Source: Gammaproteobacteria bacterium (GTDB lineage: Bacteria; Pseudomonadota; Gammaproteobacteria; Steroidobacterales; XN24). Taken from it: DNA of 38,837 bases. The notes below the pieces were generated by a model. The model was not told where the DNA came from. It saw nothing but the letters and a program-made list of their open reading frames with translations, and ran no database searches. Each line of letters opens with the position of its first letter. Within the stretch, counting starts at the first letter, position 1. Made by a program: the position numbers and the translations under genes. This document shows, in pieces, positions 7,463-19,169 of this stretch. Location of the stretch: contig CP070833.1 of NCBI GenBank assembly GCA_020341735.1, positions 2,504,092-2,542,928 on the forward strand, written 5' to 3'.

Positions 7463-9298
7463 ATGTGCGGGATCGTAGGAGCCGTATCGGAACGCAACGT
7501 CGTCCCCATTTTGATGGAGGGCCTGCGGCGACTCGAATATCGCGGATACGATTCTGCGGGCATCGCTGTCATTGCGGCGGGTGGCGAGGTCCGAAGGCAG
7601 CGGACCGAGGGTAAGGTTCAGAAGCTGCAGGATGCTCTGGAGGCAGGACCACTGGCCGGGTATTGCGGTATCGCTCACACTCGCTGGGCGACTCACGGCG
7701 TCCCCAGCGAGCGTAACGCCCATCCCCACATGGCTGGCCAGGATCTGGCCATCGTCCACAACGGCATCATCGAGAATTTCGAAGCGCTGCGGGAAGAACT
7801 CGAGGCGGCGGGCACACGTTTCACCTCAGAGACCGACACCGAGGTCGTCGCCCATCTGATCCGATCCGAACTCGCCGACAGCGACAGTCTTCTGCAGGCC
7901 GTCAAGAAGACCGTGACCCGGCTGGAGGGGGCATATGCTCTTGCCGTCGTGTCTCAATCGGACCCGGATTGCGTGATCGTTGCCCGACAGGGGTGCCCGG
8001 TGGTGATCGGTCTTGGTATCGGTGAGAGTTTCGTTGCCTCGGACGTGGCGGCGCTGCTGCCGGTCACGCGTCGATTCATGTTTCTGGAAGAAGGAGACAC
8101 GGCCTGCATCACGCGTGTCGGCATCGACATATACGACGGCGAGGATCGCCATATATACCGACCGGTGAAAGAGAGTGAACTCGTCGCGGACGCAATGGAG
8201 CGCGGACCGTACCGCCATTACATGGAGAAGGAGATCCACGAACAGCCGCGCGCCGTCACCGAGACGCTCGAGGAGCGCATCGCCGCCGGGCGCGTACTGG
8301 AACAAGCCTTCGGGCCGGAGGCAGCCGGTATTTTCGAGCGGACCCGGGCGGTGCAGATCGTCGCCTGCGGCACCAGTTATCATGCTGGACTCGTCGCGAA
8401 GTACTTTATCGAGCGGTTGTGCCGGATCCATTGCTCGGTCGAGATCGCCAGCGAATACCGCTACAGGAGCCCGGTAGTGCCGGAGGGCACCCTCTACGTG
8501 ACTATCTCTCAGTCCGGCGAGACCCTCGACACGCTGGAGGCGCTGCGCACCGCGAAGAAGCTGGGATACCTGGCGATCCTCGGTATCTGCAACGTCCCCG
8601 AAAGCGGTCTGGTGCGGGAGTCGGACCTGGTGCTGATGACGCGCGCCGGCCCCGAGATCGGCGTGGCATCGACCAAGGCTTTTACCACCCAACTGGCCGC
8701 CCTGAGTCTGCTGGGACTTGTGCTGGCCCGTCATCGCGGTCTGGACGAAGAGCAGGAAAAGGCCCTGGTGAAGGAACTCGTCGAGGTGCCCGCGCTGCTG
8801 GAGTCCATCCTGAAAATGGATGCCGACATCGAGCGGCTGGCCGAACGTTTTGTCGACAAGCACCACGCGCTCTTCCTCGGCCGCGGCATTCAGTATCCGG
8901 TGGCCATGGAGGGCGCGCTGAAGCTCAAGGAGATCTCCTATATCCACGCGGAGGCTTATCCCGCGGGCGAGCTCAAGCACGGTCCCCTCGCGTTGGTGGA
9001 TGCCGACATGCCCGTGGTCACCGTTGCGCCGAACGACGAGCTGCTAGAGAAGCTCAAGGCGAACATCCAGGAAGTCAGGGCACGGGGAGGCGAGATGTTC
9101 GTGTTCACCGACCCGGTCTCCGGGATCGAATCGACGGAGGGCGTCACGGTGATCAAGATGCCGCAGCCGGTGAGCGACTTTCAGGCACCGATCGCCTACA
9201 CGTTGCCGCTGCAGCTGCTGGCCTATCACGTCGCAGTGCTGCGCGGTACGGACGTGGATCAACCCCGGAATCTGGCCAAGTCGGTCACGGTGGAATAG
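7463..9298 (+). CDS. glmS: Glutamine--fructose-6-phosphate aminotransferase (isomerizing)
   Basis: GlmS converts fructose-6-phosphate and glutamine to glucosamine-6-phosphate, the committed step of amino-sugar synthesis. The start is the ATG at 7463 because the mature enzyme needs Cys2 as its N-terminal nucleophile (MCGIVGAV); GGGAGGAAG sits just upstream. The 611-residue protein has the N-terminal class II glutaminase domain (RRLEYRGYDSAG, HTRWATHG, HNGIIEN). Two SIS sugar-isomerase domains follow, with ACGTSYHAG, SQSGETLDTL and EIGVASTKAFTTQ. The end is the family-typical DQPRNLAKSVTVE, which shapes the active site. It is probably co-transcribed with glmU. No glmS ribozyme is evident upstream, as expected outside Firmicutes. 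Confidence 0.98.
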   Translation: MCGIVGAVSERNVVPILMEGLRRLEYRGYDSAGIAVIAAGGEVRRQRTEGKVQKLQDALEAGPLAGYCGIAHTRWATHGVPSERNAHPHMAGQDLAIVHNGIIENFEALREELEAAGTRFTSETDTEVVAHLIRSELADSDSLLQAVKKTVTRLEGAYALAVVSQSDPDCVIVARQGCPVVIGLGIGESFVASDVAALLPVTRRFMFLEEGDTACITRVGIDIYDGEDRHIYRPVKESELVADAMERGPYRHYMEKEIHEQPRAVTETLEERIAAGRVLEQAFGPEAAGIFERTRAVQIVACGTSYHAGLVAKYFIERLCRIHCSVEIASEYRYRSPVVPEGTLYVTISQSGETLDTLEALRTAKKLGYLAILGICNVPESGLVRESDLVLMTRAGPEIGVASTKAFTTQLAALSLLGLVLARHRGLDEEQEKALVKELVEVPALLESILKMDADIERLAERFVDKHHALFLGRGIQYPVAMEGALKLKEISYIHAEAYPAGELKHGPLALVDADMPVVTVAPNDELLEKLKANIQEVRARGGEMFVFTDPVSGIESTEGVTVIKMPQPVSDFQAPIAYTLPLQLLAYHVAVLRGTDVDQPRNLAKSVTVE

Positions 9299-9372
9299 CT
9301 GCCCCCGTTCCTACGCCACCGGGTGCATGCGACGGGGTCTCGCCGGCGGTCTGCGGCGGCTGAAGTATTGAA

Positions 9373-10047
9373 ATGACATTTCTGTCCCGATTCGAAGCGG
9401 TCCTGTTCGACCTCAACGGTACCCTCGCCGTGGATTTCGATCGTTTCGGTGGTCATCAGGACTATTACGATACCTATTCCCGACTCGGAGGCACGCAGCT
9501 GAGCCCGGCCGCCGTGGACCAAGCAGTCGAGACGAGCCTGGGAAGATGCCTGCAGCGCTATGACGAGGGGCCCTGGGACCCCTTTCCGGAATTTGGCGAG
9601 TTCCTGCGGGTGGACGATCCGGATGAGCAATTGTTGCTCGAGGACACCGTGGCGGAACACGAGCTCGGGTGGGTATCAGAGGAAAGACTCACGTGGTTGA
9701 CGCACCTGGCCGGGACCCATCAACTGGGCTTGGTCAGCGACGTGTGGGCGCCGAGTCGGCGCCTCCGGGCATACCTGGGGACCTCCAAACTGGCTGACTT
9801 GCTCGACGCTATCGTCATCTCGAGTGACGTCGGGGCAGTCAAGCCGAGTGGGCGTGTGTTCGGTCTGGCGCTCCGTCAGATGCGCACGGACCCGCGCAGC
9901 GTGGTGTTCATCGGCGACAATTATCATCGAGACGTGGAGGGTGCCGCCGCCTGCGGCATGGCGACCGTCTGGGTCAGCGAAGAGCGGAATGTGCCGGGGT
10001 CGGTGGTGCCCGACCGGATCGTGGCACGGGTAGAGGAGCTGTTCTAG
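9373..10047 (+). CDS. HAD-superfamily hydrolase
   Basis: The 224-residue haloacid-dehalogenase-type hydrolase is probably a small-molecule phosphatase of subfamily IA. Motif I is FDLNGTL with nucleophile D13, motif II is S122 (GLVSD), motif III is K157 (AVKPS) and motif IV is GDNYHRD (D182, D187). In most HAD phosphatases the second acid of motif I is Asp (DxDGT), acting as general acid-base; here it is Asn15, which could slow or change the chemistry. The cap is helical (about 20-100). It starts 74 bases after glmS with only a weak ribosome binding site and may share the glm transcript. It converges on the HD-domain gene, and both stop codons share a CTAG at 10044-10047. Substrate unknown. 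Confidence 0.88.
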   Translation: MTFLSRFEAVLFDLNGTLAVDFDRFGGHQDYYDTYSRLGGTQLSPAAVDQAVETSLGRCLQRYDEGPWDPFPEFGEFLRVDDPDEQLLLEDTVAEHELGWVSEERLTWLTHLAGTHQLGLVSDVWAPSRRLRAYLGTSKLADLLDAIVISSDVGAVKPSGRVFGLALRQMRTDPRSVVFIGDNYHRDVEGAAACGMATVWVSEERNVPGSVVPDRIVARVEELF

Positions 10048-11087
10048 GCGGCCGCCTGGGAGCGGATTTCCCGCAGCCGTGCCGCTACCATCCGACGTGT
10101 CCGTTCGACGGTTTCGCCCTCGGCAAGCACGCAAGGCGGTCGTCTCCGCAGAAGAGGCCAGCGTTCTCCCCTGAGCACGCGCTTGAGATAGAAAATGTTC
10201 TTGTCCACCGCGATCATGTACGGATTGCGACCCTGAAACGGAACTTCCATATAACGGTGCACACCGCCGAAGTCATCCTCGAATCTCGGCGCACAGACGT
10301 TCTCGTAGAAGTCCAGAGTGTGACGTAACAGGTCGAGTCCCGAACGATAACGCACGACCAGCTGGCGGTTGCTGTCGACATACATCGCTACACCGCCCAG
10401 GACGAATTCCGGAAACAGCCGGTCGCGGCACTTTTCGAGATAGCAGCGGTCCGCCATTTGCGCCATGAGATCCGCGGTTCCGACCAGATAGCCCATCCGG
10501 CGGTCCTTCTCGTTGTTGATGTGGATCTGCTCATAACGGACCTCATAGCCCGTAAAGTGCACGATCTGGCGTGCGATGGGGGCCGCGGAACCGAGGCCGA
10601 TCTGGGGCAGGTAGCGTTCGATGAACTGCGCGCTTCGAGTGACGTGGCTTAGCGTAAACTCCGCGCCGTTGTGCTGAACCTCGTCCGACGAATGCCGGAT
10701 GTAGCCGGAATCGTGCAGCAGAGCGGTGATCAGACCGACGACGGCGCGTCCCGGGCCGAATTGTTTCTCCTTCGGCTCGGACAGTTCGTGGCCCTCGATC
10801 AGTCGGGCCAGCGCGAGGACACCATCGAGGGTGTGCTGGATGTCATGGTAGACCGTGTCGCAGCCAAGATAACCCGGCATCCGGCCGTGAAAGAGATCGT
10901 CGAAATCCTGAAATGCCTGGTGCAGCGGTTGCCAGGATGCGTGGGGATAGAGGCGGGAAAAAATCTCACGAACGGCCGCCTCCACAGATCTTGTGGAACT
11001 GACCTGGACCGTGTTGGTCACGTCATGATCGCTACGCCTGAAGCGTAGTGATACGACGCGCCCTCCCCCTTGGCTTTCGCCGCTCAT
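10044..11087 (-). CDS. HD-domain phosphohydrolase resembling cyclic-nucleotide phosphodiesterases
   Basis: The 347-residue protein has HD-type metal ligands in an arrangement like class I cyclic-nucleotide phosphodiesterases: YHDIQHTLDG (H81, H85), LLHDSGY (H125, D126) and GTADLMAQMADR (D206). Class I PDEs show YHN-x-x-HA, CHD and a later Asp in the same order, so a cyclic nucleotide or nucleotide substrate is plausible but unproven. The basic N-terminal 25 residues are probably disordered. The ATG at 11087 has a poor ribosome binding site. A GGGGGAGGG run lies just inside the frame but no start codon follows it closely. The gene is upstream-adjacent to none of its pathway partners; xthA is 66 bases upstream on the same strand. 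Confidence 0.8.
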   Translation of the reverse strand: MSGESQGGGRVVSLRFRRSDHDVTNTVQVSSTRSVEAAVREIFSRLYPHASWQPLHQAFQDFDDLFHGRMPGYLGCDTVYHDIQHTLDGVLALARLIEGHELSEPKEKQFGPGRAVVGLITALLHDSGYIRHSSDEVQHNGAEFTLSHVTRSAQFIERYLPQIGLGSAAPIARQIVHFTGYEVRYEQIHINNEKDRRMGYLVGTADLMAQMADRCYLEKCRDRLFPEFVLGGVAMYVDSNRQLVVRYRSGLDLLRHTLDFYENVCAPRFEDDFGGVHRYMEVPFQGRNPYMIAVDKNIFYLKRVLRGERWPLLRRRPPCVLAEGETVERTRRMVAARLREIRSQAAA

Positions 11088-11153
11088 GCTTCAGCAGTCT
11101 AGACGACGTATCGTCGGCCTTGCTACGACCTAAACGTCTTTCTGTGACGTGAT

Positions 11154-11939
11154 TCACACAAAAATCCGGTCCAGGTCAAATGTTGCGATAACCGGCGTGT
11201 GATCAGAGGGCCGCTCCCACCCACGCGGTATCTTGTCGATGCAGGAGGCTACACAGGTATCCGCCAGCGCGGGGCTGGCGAGTACCAGGTCGATGCGAAG
11301 GCCACGGTTGCGACGGAATGCGGCGGCGCGGTAGTCCCACCAGCTGAAACTGGCCTCCGGTTGTTCGAACAACCGGAACGTGTCGCGAAACCCCAGGCTC
11401 ATGAGCTGTTGCAGCGCCGCACGTTCCGGCTCGCTGACCAGCACCTGGCCAGCCCAGGCGGCGGGATCATGGACGTCCCGATCTTCAGGCGCGATGTTGA
11501 AGTCCCCGGTGACTGCCAGGGCGCGGTGGCGCTCCAGTTCTCCCTGCAACTGCTCGTGCAGCGCCTCCAGCCAGCGTAACTTGTAGTCGAATTTGTCCGA
11601 ACCTACCGATTGTCCGTTGGGCACATAGACGTTGTAGATCCTGACGCCGCCGATGGTGGCGGCAATGATTCGCCGCTGCGGATCTTCAAGGTCCGCAATC
11701 TCGGTCACGACCTCTGTCGCCGTATTCCCACGCGTGAGGATCGCGACCCCGTTATAGGTTTTCTGGCCGCTGAAGACGGACTGGTAACCGGCCGCCGACA
11801 GCTCATCTGCGGGGAACACATCGTCTGTAAGTTTGGTCTCCTGGAGAGCCAGCACGTCCGGCTGTTCCTTGCCCAACCACTCCAGGACCTGCGGGAGCCT
11901 GACTCGCAGTGAGTTGACGTTCCAGCTTGCCAGGCGCAC
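11154..11939 (-). CDS. xthA: Exodeoxyribonuclease III / AP endonuclease
   Basis: This DNA repair enzyme cleaves at abasic sites and degrades duplex DNA 3' to 5'. The 261-residue protein has every exonuclease III hallmark: SWNVNSLR (N7), ALQETKL (Mg ligand E34), NVYVPNG, GDFNIAP (D146, N148) and the C-terminal SDHTPV (D246, H247). The length is typical. The start is a GTG at 11939 placing the canonical MRLASWN at the N-terminus. No good ribosome binding site is seen, but prlC ends only 12 bases upstream on the same strand, so translational coupling is likely. Confidence 0.96.
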   Translation of the reverse strand: MRLASWNVNSLRVRLPQVLEWLGKEQPDVLALQETKLTDDVFPADELSAAGYQSVFSGQKTYNGVAILTRGNTATEVVTEIADLEDPQRRIIAATIGGVRIYNVYVPNGQSVGSDKFDYKLRWLEALHEQLQGELERHRALAVTGDFNIAPEDRDVHDPAAWAGQVLVSEPERAALQQLMSLGFRDTFRLFEQPEASFSWWDYRAAAFRRNRGLRIDLVLASPALADTCVASCIDKIPRGWERPSDHTPVIATFDLDRIFV

Positions 11940-11951
11940 GGCAGCACCCGG

Positions 11952-13967
11952 TCAGGAAGTGATGCCGCTGACTCTCAACAGCGGCTCCGGCGAAGGTTCA
12001 CGCCCACGGAAAGCGATGAATGCGTCCGCAGCCGGCACGCTGCCGCCGACCTCGAGGACGTTGTTCAGGAAACGCGTGCCCGTATCCTGGTCAAAGATAC
12101 CGGCGTCCTCGAATGCCGAGAATGCATCGGCCGAGAGAACCTCCGCCCACTTGTAGCTGTAGTAACCAGCCGCGTAGCCGCCGGCGAAGATGTGCGAGAA
12201 GCCGTGACCGGGGCGGCTGAATTCCGGATAGTTGACGACCGCAACCTCACTGCGGACCTGAGCCAGCGTCTCATCGATTTCGGCGCGGCTGAGGCCCCTG
12301 CCGACGGAATGCAGGCGGAAGTCGAACAATGCGAATTCCAGCTGCCTGACCATCTGCATCGCCGCCTGAAATTTGCGGCTCTCGATCAGCCGCTGCAGCG
12401 TCTCCTCGGGCAGCGGTTCTCCCGTCAGGTGGTGACCGGAGATCATCGGCAACACTTCCGACCGCCAGGTGAAGTTTTCCATGAACTGGCTGGGCAGTTC
12501 GCATGCGTCCCACGCGACGCCGTTGATACCGGCGACACTCGGGTAGGGCACACGCGTCAGCAGGTGATGCAGCGTGTGACCAAACTCGTGGAATAGCGTG
12601 ACGACTTCATCGTGGGTCAGCAGCCCGGGCCGATCGCCCGATGGCGGCATGAAATTACAAATCAGCATGGCCACCGGCAGGTCGTCGACGCCTTCCAGCT
12701 TGGCCCGGCCGATGCACTCATCCATCCAGGCGCCACCGCGCTTGTGAGCCCGCGCGAACAGGTCCACGTAGAATCCGCCGCGTGAGCCGTCCTGATCGTC
12801 TACCTGGTAGTAGCGCACGTCAGGGTGCCAGGCCCCGACCGGCTCGCTGGAACGAATGCTGATGCCGAACAGCCGACGGGCAGTCTCGAACATCCCCTCC
12901 AGCACCTTGTCCACGGGGAAATACGGTCGCAGATCCTCCTGGGACATCGAAAATCGTTGTTGCCGGAGTTGCTCCGAGTAGTAGTGAATATCCCAGGCCT
13001 CCAGATCGTGACCGGCGAGGTCCCGGACTTCAGCGAGTTCGGCTTCGGCGGCCGGCCGGCAACGGGCGACCAGGTCCTCCAGAAAGTCGAGAACCTGTCT
13101 GACTGAGCCGGCCATCTTCCGCGCCAGGGAATACTCGGCGAAATTGTCGAACCCCAGCAGCTTGGCTGCCTCGCTTCTCAGGGCGAGGATGTCGGTCATG
13201 TTGGCCGAGTTGTCCCACTGTCCAGCATGCGGTCCCGCATCGGAGGCGCGCGTGGACCAGGCCCGGTAAAAGTCCTCTCTCAGGTCTCGATCACGAGCCT
13301 GTGTCTGCACCGCGTAAAACGTCGGGAAGTCCAGGTTGAAGAGCCAGCCCTTGAGTTTCTTCGCCTCCGCTGTCTCGCGGGCGCGGTCCAGAACGCCGTC
13401 GGGCAGGCCGTCCAGCTTGTCCGCCTTGAGGATGTGCCTGGACCAGGCATTGGTGGCGTCTAGCACGTTCTCTTCGAAGCGCGCCTGCAGACTGGACAGT
13501 TGCTCCATGACTTCGCGGAACCGTGCCTTCTGTTCCGGTGGCAGCGCAACGCCGGACAGGCGAAATTCCCTCAACGCGTGTTCCAGCACGGCGCGGCGCG
13601 GCCGGTCGGAGACATTCCCATCCGCAGCCACCGCCTCGAAGGCACGGAATAGCGATTCGTTCTGGCCGATCTCGGTCGCGTACCGGGTCAGTTTCGGGAG
13701 ACAGCGGTTGTAAGCCTCACGCAGTGGGCCGTTGTTCATGACCGCGTTGAGGTGGCCTACCGGCGACCAGGTGCGGCTTAAGCGATGATCCAGCCCCTCG
13801 ACGGGCTCGACCAGAGACTCCCAGGAGAACGGGCCACCCTCGGCGAGAAGGCTCTGCACCGTTTGCAGATTCTCCTCCAGGATCGAGTCCACGGCGGGCT
13901 CCACGTGATCCGGGGAAATCTTTGAAAAGCGCGGCAGCGCCGAGTGATCGAGCAGTGGATTTTGCAT
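11952..13967 (-). CDS. prlC: Oligopeptidase A (M3 metallopeptidase)
   Basis: Oligopeptidase A is a cytoplasmic zinc endopeptidase that degrades oligopeptides, including cleaved signal peptides. The 671-residue length fits PrlC. The HEFGH zinc motif is at residues 460-464 within VTLFHEFGHTLHHLLT, and the third ligand is expected downstream around GVAWDACELPSQFMENF. The N-terminal NPLLDHSALPRFSKI and the late GFSHIFAGGYAAGYYSYKWA are typical of this subfamily. The ATG at 13967 has only a weak ribosome binding site. It is divergent from the glutathione-reductase gene across a 112-base gap that should contain both promoters, and xthA follows in the same transcript. Confidence 0.97.
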   Translation of the reverse strand: MQNPLLDHSALPRFSKISPDHVEPAVDSILEENLQTVQSLLAEGGPFSWESLVEPVEGLDHRLSRTWSPVGHLNAVMNNGPLREAYNRCLPKLTRYATEIGQNESLFRAFEAVAADGNVSDRPRRAVLEHALREFRLSGVALPPEQKARFREVMEQLSSLQARFEENVLDATNAWSRHILKADKLDGLPDGVLDRARETAEAKKLKGWLFNLDFPTFYAVQTQARDRDLREDFYRAWSTRASDAGPHAGQWDNSANMTDILALRSEAAKLLGFDNFAEYSLARKMAGSVRQVLDFLEDLVARCRPAAEAELAEVRDLAGHDLEAWDIHYYSEQLRQQRFSMSQEDLRPYFPVDKVLEGMFETARRLFGISIRSSEPVGAWHPDVRYYQVDDQDGSRGGFYVDLFARAHKRGGAWMDECIGRAKLEGVDDLPVAMLICNFMPPSGDRPGLLTHDEVVTLFHEFGHTLHHLLTRVPYPSVAGINGVAWDACELPSQFMENFTWRSEVLPMISGHHLTGEPLPEETLQRLIESRKFQAAMQMVRQLEFALFDFRLHSVGRGLSRAEIDETLAQVRSEVAVVNYPEFSRPGHGFSHIFAGGYAAGYYSYKWAEVLSADAFSAFEDAGIFDQDTGTRFLNNVLEVGGSVPAADAFIAFRGREPSPEPLLRVSGITS

Positions 13968-14079
13968 AGTCGTTGGTCAGGTGGCAGGAAAAGCGCCTAA
14001 TCATATCAGAGCCCCGACCCATTCCGGTCCGCTCTAGTAGACTAACGCGCCGTGAGGCGACGGCTGATGGAGAGCGATC

Positions 14080-15426
14080 TTGACCCAACAATTTGATCTG
14101 GTGGCAGTTGGTGGCGGTAGCGGTGGTCTCGCCGTGGCACAACGGGCTGCGGAATACGGTGCGCGGTGTGCGGTCGTCGAATCCGGGCCGCTCGGCGGCA
14201 CATGCGTCAACGTCGGCTGTGTACCAAAGAAGGTGATGTGGAACGCTGCCCACATCGCGCACGCCTTGGCTGACGCAGCGGACTATGGCTTTGATCTGAA
14301 ACTCGGCGGTCAGGACTGGCGAGGCCTCAAGCGCAGCAGGGACGACTATGTCGAGCGTTTGAACGGAATCTACCGATCGAATCTGGCGCGCAGAGGGATC
14401 ACTCTCATCGAGGGGCGAGCCACCCTGGCCGGCCCGAATTCGCTCACGATAGCCGGCGAGTGCATTACCGCGGACCGTATCGTGATGGCCACCGGCGGTT
14501 ATCCGGAAGTCCCGGATCTGCCGGGAGCAGAGCTCGGCATCACTTCTGACGGTTTCTTCGCGCTCGAGGAGCGTCCGGAGCGCGTAGTTATCGCCGGCAG
14601 CGGTTATGTCGCGGTCGAATTGGCCGGTGTGTTTGCCGCACTCGGGTCGGAAGTGACGCTGCTGGCGCGACGTGACAGCGTGCTCCGCAGTTTCGACCGG
14701 ATGTTGCAGGAAGTTCTCATGCAGGAAATGGACAAAGCCGGCATCCATGTGGTCACCGGTGCGGTGCCAGCGGCCGTCACCGGCGAGCCTGGCCGGGTGA
14801 CCGTCGAGACGGCTGACGGGCGTTCATTCCCGGACCATGATTGCCTGCTCTGGGCAGTCGGCCGCCTGCCTGCGACAGGGGATCTGGGCCTGGAAACCGC
14901 CGGCGTGTCGATTGATGAGCGGGGGTTCATACCTACAGACGGCTTCCAGGCCACCAACGTGTCGACGGTCTATGCGATCGGTGACGTGACGGGGCGCGAG
15001 GCGTTGACTCCCGTTGCCATTGCGGCGGGTCGCCGGCTGGCGGACCGTCTATTCGGCGGTATGCCCGATCGTTGCCTGGACTACGAGAACATCGCCACCG
15101 TCATCTTCACACATCCGCCGATCGGGACCGTGGGTCTGACCGAGGATGAGGCCCGCCGCGCCTATGGAGACGAGATCAAGATCTACACTTCCCGGTTCGT
15201 TGGGCTGTATAACGCAATCACCCGGGCCAAGCCGGGCGCGGCCATGAAGCTCATCACGGCGGGCGCGGAGGAGAGGATCGTGGGTTGTCACGTCATCGGT
15301 CACGGAGCCGACGAGATGATGCAGGGATTCGCGGTGGCGGTCCGCATGGGCGCCACAAAGCCCGACTTCGACGACACGGTGGCGATCCATCCCACCAGCG
15401 CCGAAGAGCTGGTTACCATGCGCTAG
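14080..15426 (+). CDS. gor: Glutathione-disulfide reductase
   Basis: This FAD enzyme reduces oxidised glutathione with NADPH, maintaining the cytoplasmic thiol pool. The 448 residues show the FAD-binding GGGSGGLA (11-18), the redox-active pair C42/C47 in [13 protein letters not shown], a second dinucleotide-binding site ([14 protein letters not shown]), the FAD motif [10 protein letters not shown] and the C-terminal active-site HPTSAEE (H437). The motif set fits glutathione reductase better than lipoamide or mercuric reductases. The start is a TTG at 14080: GGAGAG lies 5 bases before it, and the nearby ATG at 14067 is out of frame and soon stops. The gamma carbonic anhydrase gene follows after 9 bases, suggesting one transcript. 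Confidence 0.93.
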   Translation: MTQQFDLVAVGGGSGGLAVAQRAAEYGARCAVVESGPLGGTCVNVGCVPKKVMWNAAHIAHALADAADYGFDLKLGGQDWRGLKRSRDDYVERLNGIYRSNLARRGITLIEGRATLAGPNSLTIAGECITADRIVMATGGYPEVPDLPGAELGITSDGFFALEERPERVVIAGSGYVAVELAGVFAALGSEVTLLARRDSVLRSFDRMLQEVLMQEMDKAGIHVVTGAVPAAVTGEPGRVTVETADGRSFPDHDCLLWAVGRLPATGDLGLETAGVSIDERGFIPTDGFQATNVSTVYAIGDVTGREALTPVAIAAGRRLADRLFGGMPDRCLDYENIATVIFTHPPIGTVGLTEDEARRAYGDEIKIYTSRFVGLYNAITRAKPGAAMKLITAGAEERIVGCHVIGHGADEMMQGFAVAVRMGATKPDFDDTVAIHPTSAEELVTMR

Positions 15427-15435
15427 GCTCCGTAC

Positions 15436-15962
15436 ATGAATATCAGGGGCTACAGAAAATTCCGCCCGCAACTCGGCAGCCGTGTCTATGTCGATCCATC
15501 GGCGGTGGTGATCGGCCGGGTCGAGGCCGGCGATGACGTTTCCTTCTGGCCAACAGCCGTAGCCCGTGGAGATGTCAATGAGATCCGCATCGGGGCGCGC
15601 ACCAATATCCAGGACGGCACGGTCCTGCACGTCACCCATGACGGGCCGTACTCTCCCGGCGGGATGCCGTTGCTGATCGGAGACGACGTGACCGTTGGTC
15701 ACCAGGTGACACTGCACGCCTGTACGATCGGCAATCGATGCCTGATCGGGATGCAGTCCTGCGTCATGGACGGGGCGGTGCTGGAGGACGAGGTGCTGCT
15801 GGGCGCCGGGAGTCTGGTGACGCCCGGCCAGAGCTTGAGCGCGGCGTCGCTCTATCGTGGAAGACCTGCCCGACGCGTTCGCGGCCTCGAGCCACGCGAG
15901 CTGGAAATGCTCGGCTACATGTCAGCGCACTACGTCCGCCTGAAAGACGAGTACCTGGTCGG

Positions 15963-15966
<4 letters not shown>
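15436..15966 (+). CDS. Gamma-class carbonic anhydrase family protein
   Basis: The 176-residue left-handed beta-helix protein belongs to the YrdA/gamma carbonic anhydrase family, trimeric proteins that bind zinc or iron between subunits. Hexapeptide repeats run through the first 130 residues (VVIGRVEAGDDVSFWPTAV, IRIGARTNIQDGTVLH). The likely metal ligands are H65, H89 and H94 (GHQVTLHAC). Many family members have weak or no proven carbonic anhydrase activity, so the reaction is not certain. It follows gor closely and converges on aroE, the two stop codons sharing a CTAG at 15963-15966. In E. coli, yrdA also lies near aroE, so the neighbourhood is partly conserved. Confidence 0.93.
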
Positions 15967-18447
<2,481 letters not shown>

Positions 18448-18451
<4 letters not shown>

Positions 18452-19101
18452 CGGAACGCGAAATGTCGGACAAATCGATCGAGACGAGAGAGGCGGCTGA
18501 TGCTGCCGATCCCGAATTCGAGGCCTTGCTGGAGCGCGCTCTACGCATCCCCTTGCCGGAAGCGGACCGCCGTGCGCAGAAACCCAAGGTCGGTATCTCC
18601 CGTTGGCGCTGGCCGGCGGTGGCAGCCGTCGCATTGTTGGCGATCGGTGTCACATTCGGGATATTGAAGAATTCCGCCTTTATTCCAAGCGACAGCCTTG
18701 CCGCCGACGTAGTGGCGCACATACATCATGAGCCGAGGGCGATTTCGCCGCGCCCGGCATCCGACGTACAGCCGGTGTCGAACGTAGAAGTTACCCGGGT
18801 GCTGCAGGCGGCCGGAGCGGAGATGGGTAACATCGATCCGATCGTCCGCTACGCCAAGCTGTGCCCGTTCAGAGGAAGGATGGTTGCCCACTTTGTAGTT
18901 CAGGGAGAAGCTGGCCCCGTAACGGTGATGCTCTTGCCTGAAGAGGACGTGACCGGCCCGGTCGCCGTGGACGAGGATGGCTTCATGGGCACTATCGCCC
19001 CACTGGCTATTGGCGGCAGCATCGCCGTGGTCGGGGAGCCCGGCGAAACGCTGGAGGAGATACAGAGAGAGGTAGCCGCTGCCTTGCGGTGGCGGCTTTA
19101 A
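18448..19101 (+). CDS. Single-pass membrane protein, probable anti-sigma factor (DUF3379-like)
   Basis: The 217-residue protein has an acidic cytoplasmic N-terminus (about 1-50), one membrane helix (about 55-73, WPAVAAVALLAIGVTFGIL) and a periplasmic domain of about 140 residues, the usual topology of an anti-sigma factor. I think it matches DUF3379, known beside ECF sigma genes, but cannot confirm that by search. There is no zinc-binding HxxxCxxC anti-sigma motif. The periplasmic part carries HIHHEP (H91, H93, H94) and a single cysteine, C139 (YAKLCPF), which might sense metal or redox state; that is inference. It overlaps the sigma gene by four bases. The in-frame ATG at 18463 is an alternative start. 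Confidence 0.75.
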
Positions 19102-19108
19102 GAAGGAC

Positions 19109-19145
19109 GGTCCCGTGGGGACCCTAACGAGAGGCCCCGAGGGCC
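19109..19145 (+). other. Two tandem hairpins between the anti-sigma and HvfA-like genes
   Basis: The 68-base spacer contains GGTCCC-GTG-GGGACC (19109-19123) and GGCCC-CGA-GGGCC (19133-19145), both perfect short stems with three-base loops. Neither is followed by a T run, so they are not intrinsic terminators. They could stabilise or mark a cleavage point for a separate, more abundant peptide mRNA, a common way to make more precursor than regulator from one operon. The peptide's ribosome binding site (GAAGGAGAG) lies just downstream and is free of both stems. Confidence 0.5.
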
Positions 19146-19169
19146 AAACGAAACTGAAGGAGAGAGAGC

